DNA of 33,170 nt from Desulforegula conservatrix Mb1Pa (GTDB lineage Bacteria; Desulfobacterota; Desulfobacteria; Desulfobacterales; Desulforegulaceae): assembly GCF_000426225.1 (NCBI RefSeq), contig NZ_AUEY01000044.1, positions 1-33,170 on the forward strand, written 5' to 3'. Shown here one piece after another: positions 8,268-17,100 of this stretch (position 1 is the first letter of the stretch; every line of letters starts with the position of its first letter). The translations under genes and the position numbers were made by a program. The notes below the pieces were generated by a model, which had not been told where the DNA came from, made no database searches, and was given only the letters and a program-made list of their open reading frames with translations.

Positions 8268-8320
8268 GCCTCCGGCGGGTTGTGTTAAATTTAAAAAAGC
8301 TCCGCAAAAAACTTTTCGGT
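8268..8320. repeat. 45-bp hairpin repeat carrying the rfbB ribosome binding site
   Basis: It contains GCCTCCGGCGGGT, then AAAAAAGCTCCGCAAAAAAC, matching the family seen at 23510-23556. On the minus strand GCCGGAGGC presents GGAGG to the ribosome 11 bases before the rfbB start. Confidence 0.65.
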
Positions 8321-8325
8321 TTATT

Positions 8326-8461
8326 ATTTGATGGACTCGCAAAAAGTCAAAAAAGGGCGACGGCGTCATGCCGGACTTGATCCGGAATCCAATATTCTCA
8401 GGCATTTCTGGATTCCAGCCTGCGCCGGAATGACGGTAATCGGACTTTTTGCGACATTATC
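8326..8461. repeat. Dispersed palindromic repeat, copy D
   Basis: A full copy: GATGGACTCGCAAAAAGTC on the left and GGACTTTTTGCGACATTATC on the right, with CCGGACTTGATCCGGAATCC and GGATTCCAGCCTGCGCCGG inside. It is the most symmetrical copy and lies between manC and rfbB. Confidence 0.85.
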
Positions 8462-8462
8462 A

Positions 8463-9896
8463 TTATTTTGTTCTTCCATAAACATCTTCAAAACGGGCGA
8501 TGTCGTCTTCCCCCAGATACGGGCCTGTCTGTACCTCTATCAGTTCGAGCGGAATTCTTCCAGGATTCTCAAGCCTGTGTGTGACGCCAAGAGGAAGGTA
8601 GGTCGATTCATCTTCTTTTAAAAGAAAAGATTCATTGTCCTTTGTAACAAGAGCTGTCCCATGCACAACAATCCAGTGTTCGGCCCTGTGATAATGCTTC
8701 TGAAGGCTCAGTACTCCGCCGGGTTTGACTGTTATTCTTTTTACCTGAAAGCGGTCAGCAAAGTCTATACTTTCATATGCTCCCCACGGTCTGTAAACTT
8801 TTCTGTGTATTGTTGCCTCTGATCTTTTTGAGGATTTCAGCTTTGATACAAGATGTTTGATATCCTGGCTTCTGTCCATGGGAGATACAAGGACTGCGTC
8901 AGAGGTTTCCACAATAATATGATTTTCAAGACCAATGGCTGCGACCATTCGCTCTGATGCATGTATATAAGAATTTTTAACATCATGAAGCAGGGTGTCA
9001 CCGTGGAGCACGTTCATATTGCAGTCTTTTTTGCCCGTCTGCCACAGAGACTGCCATGATCCCAGATCGTTCCAACCTGCTTTTAAAGGAATCATTACTC
9101 CTCTGTCTGTCTTTTCCATAACAGCATAGTCAATGGAGTCGCTCGGACATGCCTTGAAAGCTTCGGCATCAAGCCTGAAAAAATCGAGATCAGCCTTGCC
9201 GAGTTTTACTGCTGTTTCGCACTGCTTAATCATTTCTGGAGCATATTTTGAGAGCTCTTCAATATAAGTCCCGGCCCTGAACATGAACATGCCGCTGTTC
9301 CAGTAATACTCTCCAGATTCCACATATTTTTTTGCGGTTTCAAGATCAGGCTTTTCTACAAAACTGTCTATAAGAAAGGCTTCTGTTTTTTCATTTATGT
9401 CATCTGAGCAGCAGGCTTTTCCTTTTTTTATATATCCGTATCCTGTCTCAGGAGATTCAGGAACAATTCCGAATGTTATCATGACATTGTTTGTTGCAAT
9501 TTTTGCAGCTGTATTCATGGCTTTTGCAAATGCCTCGGAATTTTCTATGTGATGATCCGCAGGCATGACAAGAAGGACTGCGTCATGATCGGAACGAAAA
9601 GCATGGAACGCGGCAACTGCAACTGCTGGTGCGGTGTTTCTGCCCGCAGGCTCAAGAATGATTGTCGGAGTTTGGGTGCCGATCTGTCTGATCTGTTCTG
9701 CGACCATGAATCTGTGATCTTCGTTACATATTATTATGGGCGAACCTTTTTTTTCGACACCATTAAGTCTGGTCAATGTGTTCTGGAGCATTGTGTCTTC
9801 GTTAACAAGATTGATAAGCTGCTTAGGATAAAGCTCTCTGGATAATGGCCATAGTCTTGTGCCTGAGCCGCCTGCAAGAATTACTGATATTATCAT
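8463..9896 (-). CDS. manC: Mannose-1-phosphate guanylyltransferase / mannose-6-phosphate isomerase
   Basis: A 477-residue bifunctional type II enzyme (AlgA/CpsB/XanB class) making GDP-mannose. The N-terminal pyrophosphorylase has GGSGTRLWP (9-17), YPKQ (23-26), MPADH (111-115), FVEKP (179-183) and WNSGMF (199-204). The C-terminal cupin isomerase, from about residue 365, has RPWGAYE, the metal-binding QKHYHRAEHW (399-408, His401 and His403) and GVTHRLENP with His440. AGGAGA lies 10 bases before the ATG. It is the first gene of the nucleotide-sugar block. No phosphomannomutase or GDP-mannose dehydratase is in the window, so mannose itself, or a sugar made by enzymes elsewhere, is the likely end use. 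Confidence 0.95.
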   Translation of the reverse strand: MIISVILAGGSGTRLWPLSRELYPKQLINLVNEDTMLQNTLTRLNGVEKKGSPIIICNEDHRFMVAEQIRQIGTQTPTIILEPAGRNTAPAVAVAAFHAFRSDHDAVLLVMPADHHIENSEAFAKAMNTAAKIATNNVMITFGIVPESPETGYGYIKKGKACCSDDINEKTEAFLIDSFVEKPDLETAKKYVESGEYYWNSGMFMFRAGTYIEELSKYAPEMIKQCETAVKLGKADLDFFRLDAEAFKACPSDSIDYAVMEKTDRGVMIPLKAGWNDLGSWQSLWQTGKKDCNMNVLHGDTLLHDVKNSYIHASERMVAAIGLENHIIVETSDAVLVSPMDRSQDIKHLVSKLKSSKRSEATIHRKVYRPWGAYESIDFADRFQVKRITVKPGGVLSLQKHYHRAEHWIVVHGTALVTKDNESFLLKEDESTYLPLGVTHRLENPGRIPLELIEVQTGPYLGEDDIARFEDVYGRTK

Positions 9897-9922
9897 TCGT
9901 TTATAGTCTCCTGAAATAAACT

Positions 9923-9941
9923 CAGGCCTTTTAAAGGCCTG
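9923..9941 (-). terminator. Palindrome in the manC leader, possible terminator
   Basis: CAGGCCTTTTAAAGGCCTG is an almost perfect palindrome. On the minus strand it is followed by AGTTTATTT, a weak T-rich tail. It lies 140 bp past the response-regulator stop and 26 bp before manC, so it could end the regulator transcript or attenuate read-through into manC. Confidence 0.4.
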
Positions 9942-10080
9942 TTTCTACGATAAATAAAGATAAGAATAATCTAAGTAAGGTGGGCAAAAGAATTAATGTT
10001 GCTCAATTTTTTTTGAGGTAATCATTAATCAAGTTCTGGAACTGTTGCCCAGAAATCATATTTAATATTTGAAGAACAAA

Positions 10081-10767
10081 TTACTCTTTCCAAAGATCTA
10101 CATCTATAAGACCAAGTCTTGCTGCGTATCTGACAAGTTCCATTGTGCTGTGTATGTCAAGCTTCTTCATGATATTTGCCCTGTGATTTTCAACTGTTTT
10201 AGGGCTGATGCAAAGTTTATCAGCGATTTCCTTAGGAGTCGAACCTTCTGCCAGAAGCCTCATTACCTCCTGTTCCCTTGGAGTTAGGGAACCATATTCG
10301 CTGTCAGCTATTTTAGCTTCCTTGACAGGGAACTGGAGCAGTTTTTCAACAACCTGATGCGATACTGAGCTGTCAAGAAAATAATCACCTTTAAGAACAC
10401 AGTCTATTCCATGCAGAAGTCTGTCAGATGCCGAGTCCTTGGCGACATATCCAAGAGCTCCTGCCTGAAACGCTTCGGCAATATAATCAATCTTTGAATG
10501 CATGCTGACTATCATGATTTTGATTTTCGGGAGCTGATCTATCATTTCCTGGGTTACCTGAATACCGTTCAGGTCAGGAAGGGATATGTCTATTACTGCA
10601 AGGTCAGGCTTCAGCTCCCTTGCCATTTTTATACCCTGTCTGCCTGTTCCTGCCTCGCCAATTACCTTATACCGCGTATCTCTTTCAATTATTGCCTTCA
10701 GGCCTTCCCTGAAAAGAGGGTGGTCATCTATGATCATGATTTTTTTATGGTTATTCTGATGGTTCAA
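10081..10767 (-). CDS. NarL/FixJ-family response regulator
   Basis: A 228-residue two-component output protein. The receiver domain spans 8-125, with acidic pair D14-D15, phosphoacceptor D60 in AVIDISLPD, and K110. A LuxR-type helix-turn-helix lies at 159-218 (LTPREQEVM...EIADKLCISPKTVENHRANIMKKL). The start codon is TTG at 10767, supported by CGGAG about 9 bases upstream. The next in-frame ATG, residue 11, has no ribosome site and would cut the first receiver strand. No histidine kinase adjoins it, so it is an orphan here. Its place just before the manC-galE block suggests a role in polysaccharide control, which is inference only. Confidence 0.93.
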   Translation of the reverse strand: MNHQNNHKKIMIIDDHPLFREGLKAIIERDTRYKVIGEAGTGRQGIKMARELKPDLAVIDISLPDLNGIQVTQEMIDQLPKIKIMIVSMHSKIDYIAEAFQAGALGYVAKDSASDRLLHGIDCVLKGDYFLDSSVSHQVVEKLLQFPVKEAKIADSEYGSLTPREQEVMRLLAEGSTPKEIADKLCISPKTVENHRANIMKKLDIHSTMELVRYAARLGLIDVDLWKE

Positions 10768-10853
10768 TTATTTTTTCTCCGAATCATGAATACAGCTGTA
10801 ATTGTTTAGGATTATCCGGTTTCGCAATTAAATCGCTTCTGATAACGCTCAAG

Positions 10854-10859
10854 ATTATA
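10854..10859 (-). promoter_or_regulatory. Candidate -10 of the response-regulator promoter
   Basis: The minus strand reads TATAAT here, with an A/T-rich but poor -35 (TAATTA) 17 bp further up. It would give a leader of about 80 bases before the TTG start. The 10768-11314 stretch otherwise holds a 17-codon frame (11168-11221), a promoter at 11245-11274, and no larger gene. Confidence 0.3.
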
Positions 10860-11167
10860 CTTTTGAAGGTTACTATTAATTAAAGCTATACATCGTGTCA
10901 ATCCATAAAAAAATCAATAAAAACTTAAATTTTTTTCTGGGGAAACCCGGGAGAACACGGGATAGATCCTTAGATTAAAAGAATCGAGTCCCTTTAAGAT
11001 CCGGGATTTATGGAATAACGGAAAAACAAATAAATTTTACTAGTTAGAGATCTGTAAATCCTTGATGGCCGGTTGTTTGTAGAAGAATTATGCTTATTTA
11101 TTTATTTGAAACCATCTTAAAACATGCGGGATCTGCCTGTCTGACCTTAAGTCCAGGAGATTACCCT

Positions 11168-11221
11168 ATGAAAATGATGCAATTTACTTATAGACATAAA
11201 AGACAAATGAAAAATATATAG
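11168..11221 (+). CDS. Possible 17-residue basic peptide
   Basis: ATG (11168) to TAG (11219-11221) encodes MKMMQFTYRHKRQMKNI. An excellent ribosome binding site, AGGAGA, ends exactly 7 bases before the ATG, better than most genes in this window. The peptide is basic (two Arg, three to four Lys, one His) and contains four Met. It ends 94 bp before the 90-residue gene but upstream of that gene's likely promoter, so it is not an obvious leader peptide. It may be a small protein, or the Shine-Dalgarno match may be chance. Confidence 0.35.
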   Translation: MKMMQFTYRHKRQMKNI

Positions 11222-11244
11222 CTAATCATAAAACAATGATTTTC

Positions 11245-11274
11245 TTGTTTGATTTTCTCAAGTCTATCTATTAT
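11245..11274 (+). promoter_or_regulatory. Sigma-70-type promoter for the 90-residue gene
   Basis: TTGTTT (11245-11250) and TATTAT (11269-11274) are spaced by 18 bp. Transcription would start near 11281, leaving a leader of about 34 bases that includes the GGGAGG ribosome site. Confidence 0.45.
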
Positions 11275-11314
11275 GAGTCCGATTACTATAAAAAAAAGAA
11301 ATATGGGAGGTCTT

Positions 11315-11587
11315 ATGCTTGCACACACTGAAAACAGTACGGACGTATGCGCTACCCTTTTGTGGGAAATGTCTTCAAGGGGAATAAAATCTTCTGAAAT
11401 AAGCAATCTTGTAAAAGATGTATACAAGCTTGTGGAAGATGGCGGTTCATTCACGCTTGAATGGATAAATGAAAGGCTTGCTGAAAGAGGCTGGAAATAT
11501 CAGATAGATGATTTCTGCTTTGAACTTATACTTGCTCTTTTTGAAAACGAGCTGGATTACTCTGTAAATACTCATACCATACATTAA
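11315..11587 (+). CDS. Unknown 90-residue protein
   Basis: I do not recognise this protein. The ATG at 11315 is preferred because GGGAGG ends 4 bases upstream; the open frame runs further up to 11249 without a comparable ribosome site. The product is soluble, acidic and predicted mostly helical, with a central SSRGIKSSEISNLVKDVYKLVE segment and a WINERLAERGWKYQ segment. It has no signal peptide or membrane span. It is flanked by a promoter (11245-11274) and a likely terminator (11789-11829), so it is probably a monocistronic gene. The IS.LV.DVY..V and L.ERGW spacing looks like a small regulatory or adaptor fold, but I cannot name one. Confidence 0.7.
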   Translation: MLAHTENSTDVCATLLWEMSSRGIKSSEISNLVKDVYKLVEDGGSFTLEWINERLAERGWKYQIDDFCFELILALFENELDYSVNTHTIH

Positions 11588-11788
11588 TAGCAGTCGCTTA
11601 CTTTGGAATAGATGCGTACTTGGAATATCTTATAGATACGTCTGATAAACCTCTGCTTTTTCTGCATTACAAGTCTTCGTAAGTATTTCTTGTTTCACAT
11701 TCTTATTGCTTTATTTTATTAAAGATATCCCGGATGTTTTAAAGTAATTAAATAGTAAGCCCCCCTCCCAAGTATTACAATTCGACTT

Positions 11789-11829
11789 TGCAGGAAAGCT
11801 GCTATCATGGATCTCCTGCATTTTTTATT
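11789..11829 (+). terminator. Intrinsic terminator candidate after the 90-residue gene
   Basis: TGCAGGA (11789-11795) pairs with TCCTGCA (11814-11820), immediately followed by TTTTTTATTT. The 18-base loop is long. It lies 200 bp past the gene. The 11588-11985 gap otherwise holds only a repeat fragment at 11901-11922. Confidence 0.45.
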
Positions 11830-11900
11830 TCATATGACACAAAATCCTCAGCCTTGTATTTACCGCCAGTACTGTTTTGTGTTATGAGAGTCATCTAATA

Positions 11901-11922
11901 TTGATGGTCTCGCAAAAAGTCC
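11901..11922. repeat. Terminal fragment of the 135-bp dispersed repeat (copy F)
   Basis: TTGATGGTCTCGCAAAAAGT matches the outer end of copies B, C and D, but the rest of the element is absent. It is a solo end left by deletion or by partial insertion upstream of ispF. Confidence 0.6.
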
Positions 11923-11985
11923 TACAATGTTTAGGGGCTGTTTTTTTTAATTTAAGCATAAACAATTAGGAATGAATTACGGATT

Positions 11986-12474
11986 ATGCGTTCCGGAATA
12001 GGATACGACGTACACAGGCTTGTTGAAGGACGAAAACTTATACTTGGTGGGGTTGACATACCATTTGAGAAGGGTCTTCTTGGGCATTCTGATGCCGACG
12101 TGCTTACCCACGCCATATGCGATGCCCTCCTCGGAGCAGCCGGACTTGGTGATATAGGCCAGCATTTTCCTGACAATGATAATTCCTATAAAGATATTCT
12201 AAGCCTTGTTCTGCTTGAGAAAACAGTCGCCCTGGTTTCAGGGAGAGGATTTGAAATATCTAATATAGACGCCACAATTTTTGCTGAAAAGCCAAAGCTT
12301 GCGCCTTATCGAGATCAGATGGCGTCAAATATTGCTGAATATGCAGGTATTGATCCTTCCCAGGTTAATATCAAGGCCACCACCACAGAAGGACTCGGAA
12401 TGTTCGGAAAAGGTGAGGGGATGGGGGCAATGGCCATTGCCCTTGTATTGAAGAAACCAAATATTGCATTATAA
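11986..12474 (+). CDS. ispF: 2-C-methyl-D-erythritol 2,4-cyclodiphosphate synthase
   Basis: A 162-residue IspF enzyme of the non-mevalonate isoprenoid pathway. It cyclises the CDP-methylerythritol phosphate intermediate and forms a homotrimer with zinc at the active site. The metal ligands are D8 and H10 (GIGYDVHR) and H42. [19 protein letters not shown] spans 33-51 and the conserved [16 protein letters not shown] loop lies near the C-terminus. Length is normal. The ATG is at 11986; an AGGA lies a little far upstream, so translation may be modest. It is followed after 74 bp by cysS, a common pairing in proteobacteria and probably one operon. IspD, often adjacent or fused, is not here. Confidence 0.96.
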   Translation: MRSGIGYDVHRLVEGRKLILGGVDIPFEKGLLGHSDADVLTHAICDALLGAAGLGDIGQHFPDNDNSYKDILSLVLLEKTVALVSGRGFEISNIDATIFAEKPKLAPYRDQMASNIAEYAGIDPSQVNIKATTTEGLGMFGKGEGMGAMAIALVLKKPNIAL

Positions 12475-12548
12475 TGATTCATTGCTGTCTGTGCGGCATG
12501 GAATGAAAATAATAAAAGATTTTATCTTTATATTGACAGGACAATAAA

Positions 12549-13970
12549 ATGACGCTTCGCGTGTACAATACCCTAACCCGTAAAAAGGAAGAATTTCAAC
12601 CCATAACACCAGGGAAAGTCCGCATGTACGTGTGCGGGCCTACTGTCTATGATTACTGTCATATTGGTCATGCCAGGTCTGTGGTGGTTTTTGACGTGGT
12701 TGCCAGATATTTCAGGGAAAAGGGGCTTGAAGTCACATATGTGAGGAATTTCACCGATGTTGACGACAAAATCATAAATAAGGCCAATGCCACAGGCATG
12801 ACCTCGGAGCAGGTCGCCGAGAAATTCATAGAAGAGTTTTACAAGGACATGGGCGCCATAGGTATTGAGAAGGCTGATATAGAGCCGCGTGCCACCGAGC
12901 ATATTGATGACATCATAAATGTTGTGAAGATACTCATAGAAAAGGGACATGCCTATGAGCTTGAAGGAGATGTCTATTTTGAAGTGAGCACCTTTGAATC
13001 ATACGGTAAACTTTCCGGAAGAAAACTCGAGGACATGGAAGCGGGCGCAAGGGTTGGAATCGACGAGAGAAAAAGAAGCCCGCATGATTTTGCTCTCTGG
13101 AAATCCGCAAAACCAGGAGAGCCTTTATGGGAAAGCCCGTGGGGCAAAGGAAGGCCTGGATGGCATATTGAATGCTCTGCCATGAGCAAGGCTTTTCTGG
13201 GTGAAAGTTTCGATATTCACGGTGGCGGCAAGGATCTTGTCTTTCCTCACCATGAGAACGAGATTGCGCAGTCAGAAGCAGCTTTTGGAGTATCATTCGC
13301 CAAATACTGGATGCACAATGGTTTTGTGAATATCAACTCTGAAAAGATGTCCAAGTCCCTTGGGAATTTTCTCATGATAAAGGATGTCCTTAAAAGCTGT
13401 CATCCAGAGGCCTTGAGGGTTTTCCTTCTTTCGAGCCATTACAGGAATCCTGTTGATTATACCCACCAGTATATCGAGGAATCAGAGTCGGGTCTTGAAA
13501 AAATATACGCTCTTCTTCTCAGGATAGAAGAATCGGGAATCACCCCGGAACCCTATGGGGATCTGTGGGAAAGATTTTGTGAGTCCATGGATGATGATTT
13601 CAATACTGCAAAAGCCATCGGCTTTATCTTCGATTCCGTAAGAAACACAAACAGAATTCTTGATAAAGGCGAACTTGACGATGCGGATAAAAAGGCTGTT
13701 GCTGGTGAATTCGAAGCCCTTAAAAAAATAGGCAGAATACTTGGTCTTTTCAACGAATCTCCGGCAGAGTTCCTGAACAAGAAAAAGAGCAGAGCAATTG
13801 AGTCCGGGAATATAGACGCAGAAGAGATCGAAAAGCTCATTGTGGAAAGACGGGAATCAAGAAAAGCCAAAAACTTTGCAAGAGCAGACGAGATCAGAAA
13901 AATTCTCAAAGATCAGAATATCGTGCTTGAAGATAAACCTGACGGAACAACAATATGGAAGATTGAATAA
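12549..13970 (+). CDS. cysS: Cysteine-tRNA ligase
   Basis: A 473-residue class Ia aminoacyl-tRNA synthetase charging tRNA-Cys. The HIGH motif spans 38-41 (CHIGHARS) and KMSKS spans 267-271. The substrate-thiol zinc site is C29, C210, H235 and E239, each one residue later than in the E. coli enzyme. FTDVDDKII (69-77) and [10 protein letters not shown] (205-214) are intact. The C-terminal anticodon-binding helices, rich in Lys and Glu, are complete. AGGA lies 9 bases before the ATG. Two hairpins (13999-14023 and 14091-14120) end the ispF-cysS unit against the convergent giant gene. Confidence 0.97.
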   Translation: MTLRVYNTLTRKKEEFQPITPGKVRMYVCGPTVYDYCHIGHARSVVVFDVVARYFREKGLEVTYVRNFTDVDDKIINKANATGMTSEQVAEKFIEEFYKDMGAIGIEKADIEPRATEHIDDIINVVKILIEKGHAYELEGDVYFEVSTFESYGKLSGRKLEDMEAGARVGIDERKRSPHDFALWKSAKPGEPLWESPWGKGRPGWHIECSAMSKAFLGESFDIHGGGKDLVFPHHENEIAQSEAAFGVSFAKYWMHNGFVNINSEKMSKSLGNFLMIKDVLKSCHPEALRVFLLSSHYRNPVDYTHQYIEESESGLEKIYALLLRIEESGITPEPYGDLWERFCESMDDDFNTAKAIGFIFDSVRNTNRILDKGELDDADKKAVAGEFEALKKIGRILGLFNESPAEFLNKKKSRAIESGNIDAEEIEKLIVERRESRKAKNFARADEIRKILKDQNIVLEDKPDGTTIWKIE

Positions 13971-13998
13971 ATGTTTTAGACATATTGGTATAATTGAT

Positions 13999-14023
13999 GA
14001 AGACGAGCCATTGGCTCGTCTTC
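13999..14023 (+). terminator. Hairpin after cysS
   Basis: A perfect 11-bp stem, GAAGACGAGCC and GGCTCGTCTTC, closed by an ATT loop, 29 bases after the cysS stop. The tail (GTATTTA) is only partly T-rich, so it may work with the stronger terminator at 14091. Confidence 0.6.
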
Positions 14024-14090
14024 GTATTTATGGGCTTTGAAATAATTCGTCAGGAAAGAGTTTTTCAGATCTTTTCCAAAAAAATTTATA

Positions 14091-14120
14091 GGAGGGATGC
14101 GCTGACATCCCTCCTTTTTT
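14091..14120. terminator. Bidirectional intrinsic terminator between cysS and the giant gene
   Basis: GGAGGGATG (14091-14099) pairs with CATCCCTCC (14106-14114) around a 6-base loop, with six T on the plus strand. On the minus strand the same stem is followed by TATAAATTTTTTT. It therefore fits both convergent transcripts. Confidence 0.85.
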
Positions 14121-14140
14121 ACCTGAAATTTAATCAGGCG

Positions 14141-17100
14141 TTATTTATGTTTCGCTTTCCTGTATGCCGCAGATATTAGGACTACAATCGATGCTATTAT
14201 CCAGAAAAAATCTGCCCGATAGAATTCTGTTACAGAGCTAATGAAACAGGAACTTCCTCCTGATTTTCCAGAAACAGGTTTATCCGTAGGATTTGATGCA
14301 GCAAGTTTTGGCATCGCAGCTTTATGTATGATAATGCCGTTTGAGCATCCGTCTTCGTCTCCATATCCACCGTCCCTGAATTTAAGGGATACTGATTTCC
14401 CGTCTTCAGCAAATGCAGTGTGAGCTGAATAATCAGACCATCCGGTTGTTATGTCATACGAATGCCATCCCGAAGCTTTGTCCAACGCCTGGGAAGAGTA
14501 CAGGATCGCTTCTGCTGTCGCTCCTGGAGTTTTCACTGTTATTCTGATGTCCACAAGCCCGAGAGGAAGTTCGGATGGCGCATTATCTTTACCAGAAATC
14601 CCATCAGCGGTCATGGCAATGAGCGAGTCAACAGAAAAGACATTCTCGGATGATTTAACAGCAATATTTACGTCACCCAATGCTGTTCTGGTGCAGAGAA
14701 TTCCAATCTGGCCCTGATCGTTGACACCGTTTTTGTCAAGATCTGTCTGCGTGTTTATTTCAAATGAATCGGCGACACCGTCATTGTCTGCGTCATCTGG
14801 GCTAACAGCCGATGTGGTGAATTTATAAGGAGAAGACCACATAGTAGCTGTTTCTTGATCATCAATAAACCTAACCCTCCAGAAATATGTCTTGCCAGCG
14901 ATAAGGGATAGTTTCGGAATATTCAGAGACGTCAGGTATTTTGAACTCGTGAGCACAAATACCTGATCGAATGTATCAAAACCGGCTGTGTTGCTGACCT
15001 GCCATTCTGTCTTTTGATGGTTTCCGAATCCTGAAACGCTGCCCGGGGCATTAACTTTTAGGGCAGGAGTAAGAGATGCTGATGTAGCAGCGTTTTCAGG
15101 GGACACAAGCTCAGGAGCAAATGCATTTTCTGTGTCGTTTTCCCTGTTTATGATCGTCACATCTGAAGGATCGATCCCACTATATCCTGGATCGCCTGAA
15201 ACAGCCGCTGCCAGAACAATATAATATGTCTGGTTCCCGTCAACGATTTCGTCATCTATTCCTTTGACTGTAACTGTTTGGGCGATGTTCCAGTTTTCAG
15301 AAGTAAATATGAGGCTTTCAGATGAAACTGTTCCTTCACTCAGATCAGAACTGCTTAAAGGAATGATCACATTTGAAGAAGGACTTGAGTCGAGAACTAC
15401 CGTAAATGTTGCAGTTGAGCCATTTTCGGATGTGTCTCCGCTTGCGTTGCTTACAATTATTCTTCCCTGAACAGGAGGAACATTGACCCTTAATACGGCA
15501 GCGTATGCCGATATCAGGTCAGTGCTTATCTTAATGGCGCTGTTGCCTGTTTTTGTGGATGGGGAAGATTTCCACTGACTTGAAGAATAATCATATGCCA
15601 AGGCAATAAGATTATCTCTGCTGTAGCCATCAGGAATTCTTGCAGCATCATATGGTATTGAAATATCTATGGACGAACTGCTTTTTGCTCCGCTTTCGGA
15701 CAGAACCATGCCGCCGACTATAATATACTCATCAGGTATTGCCGGAATGGAAGTGGCTGTTGATCTGTTTGCAGATCTGTTTCTTATTGCCCAGCCGTTA
15801 TTCTGGGCATAGGAAAGAAGAAGCTGAGGAGTCAGAGCAAGATTGTCCGATGCAAAGGAATCTGGATTTGGGAACACTACATCCTCTGGTATGGTTATCA
15901 CGCAAGATATTCCTGACTCATCCAAGAAACGGACAATTCCTGTCAGTCTTCCTGATCCAGAACCTGGTGAAGCGTTAAACTTTATGATGGTATTGCTGCC
16001 AAAAGTGACGTTGTTCAGAGTTCCGTTATTTATGATGCTACCGCTTATCTGGCCTCCTGAAATGACAGCATCATCGCTTATTGTTACTGCGTAGGTCGGA
16101 TTTTCTGTTAATCCATCTGGTGCAGTGCCGGAAATTATACCGTTATTTGTAATCGCTCCGGAAAGTGTTCCGCCAAAAATATGGCCTTGAATGTTTGAGC
16201 CTGAAACAATGCCGCCTTTGTTGTCAAGAGCCGTGTCTGTGGTAAAAATTACATTGTTAAGCAGGCCAGTATTTGATGAATTTCCTGATACTGTTCCTCC
16301 GGTCACCGTTCCATGATTTGTGAGGTCTGACAGAGTTGCGTTGTTATTCACAGTTCCGCCGTCATTAATTATCACACCAGTGTGATCCGAATTGTTTGGC
16401 AGAATGGTGCCTGGAGGAATTATCTGGGTGTTGTGGTTCACCTCTGGATTCTGCGTAGGTGGTGTCGGAGGTGGAGGAGGGGGTTGTGGTGATGGCGTGT
16501 CATTGTCTGTGTTTGTGACAGATATATCATTAGGGTTAATGCCGCTGTATTTCGGATCTGTGCTTACGGCAGCAGAAGTAATAATTTGGTAAGATTTGCC
16601 TCCATCAACAATCGAATCATCAACACCTGTAACTGTCACGGTTTGGGGAGTATTCCAGTTAGCTGCTGTAAATACGAGGCTTGATGGCGATACTGTGCCT
16701 TCCGATGTATTGCTTGATGCAAGATTGATCGTAACGTCGGCAGTTGGGACGCAGTCGAGAACAACTGTGAATGTTGCCGTTCCTCCGGCTTCTGTTGTCG
16801 TGAGACCGCTTGTGGGCGTGACAAGTATTCCGCATAAACCTGAACCTGAAATAGCGAAGGCGTAAGGATTTGTTGCGGAGTTATTTGCTATGTTTATTGT
16901 GGCGGTTTTTGTACCAGATCCTGCTGGATCGAATGTCACAGTAAAAGTGGTTTCTCCGTTGGTTGCAGAAACAGGTGAGGATGGCTGACTTGAAACAGTG
17001 AATTCGGCAGCATTCGGCCCGGAAATTCCGACTTTTGGCGTTCCTGAAATATCTATAGCCGCTGATCCTGTGTTTTTGATCGTGAAGGTTCTTTGAACAG

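Noticed and set aside
8328-8621. 97-residue plus-strand open frame overlapping the manC 3' end
   Set aside because: The first half is repeat copy D and the rest is antisense to the conserved manC cupin domain.
11188-11454. 88-residue minus-strand frame over the 90-residue gene
   Set aside because: It conflicts with a plus-strand gene that has a promoter and a strong ribosome site; hydrophobic end comes from A/T-rich DNA.
12573-13296. Two minus-strand frames of 120-125 residues opposite cysS
   Set aside because: Antisense to conserved cysS motifs, with no ribosome site or promoter.
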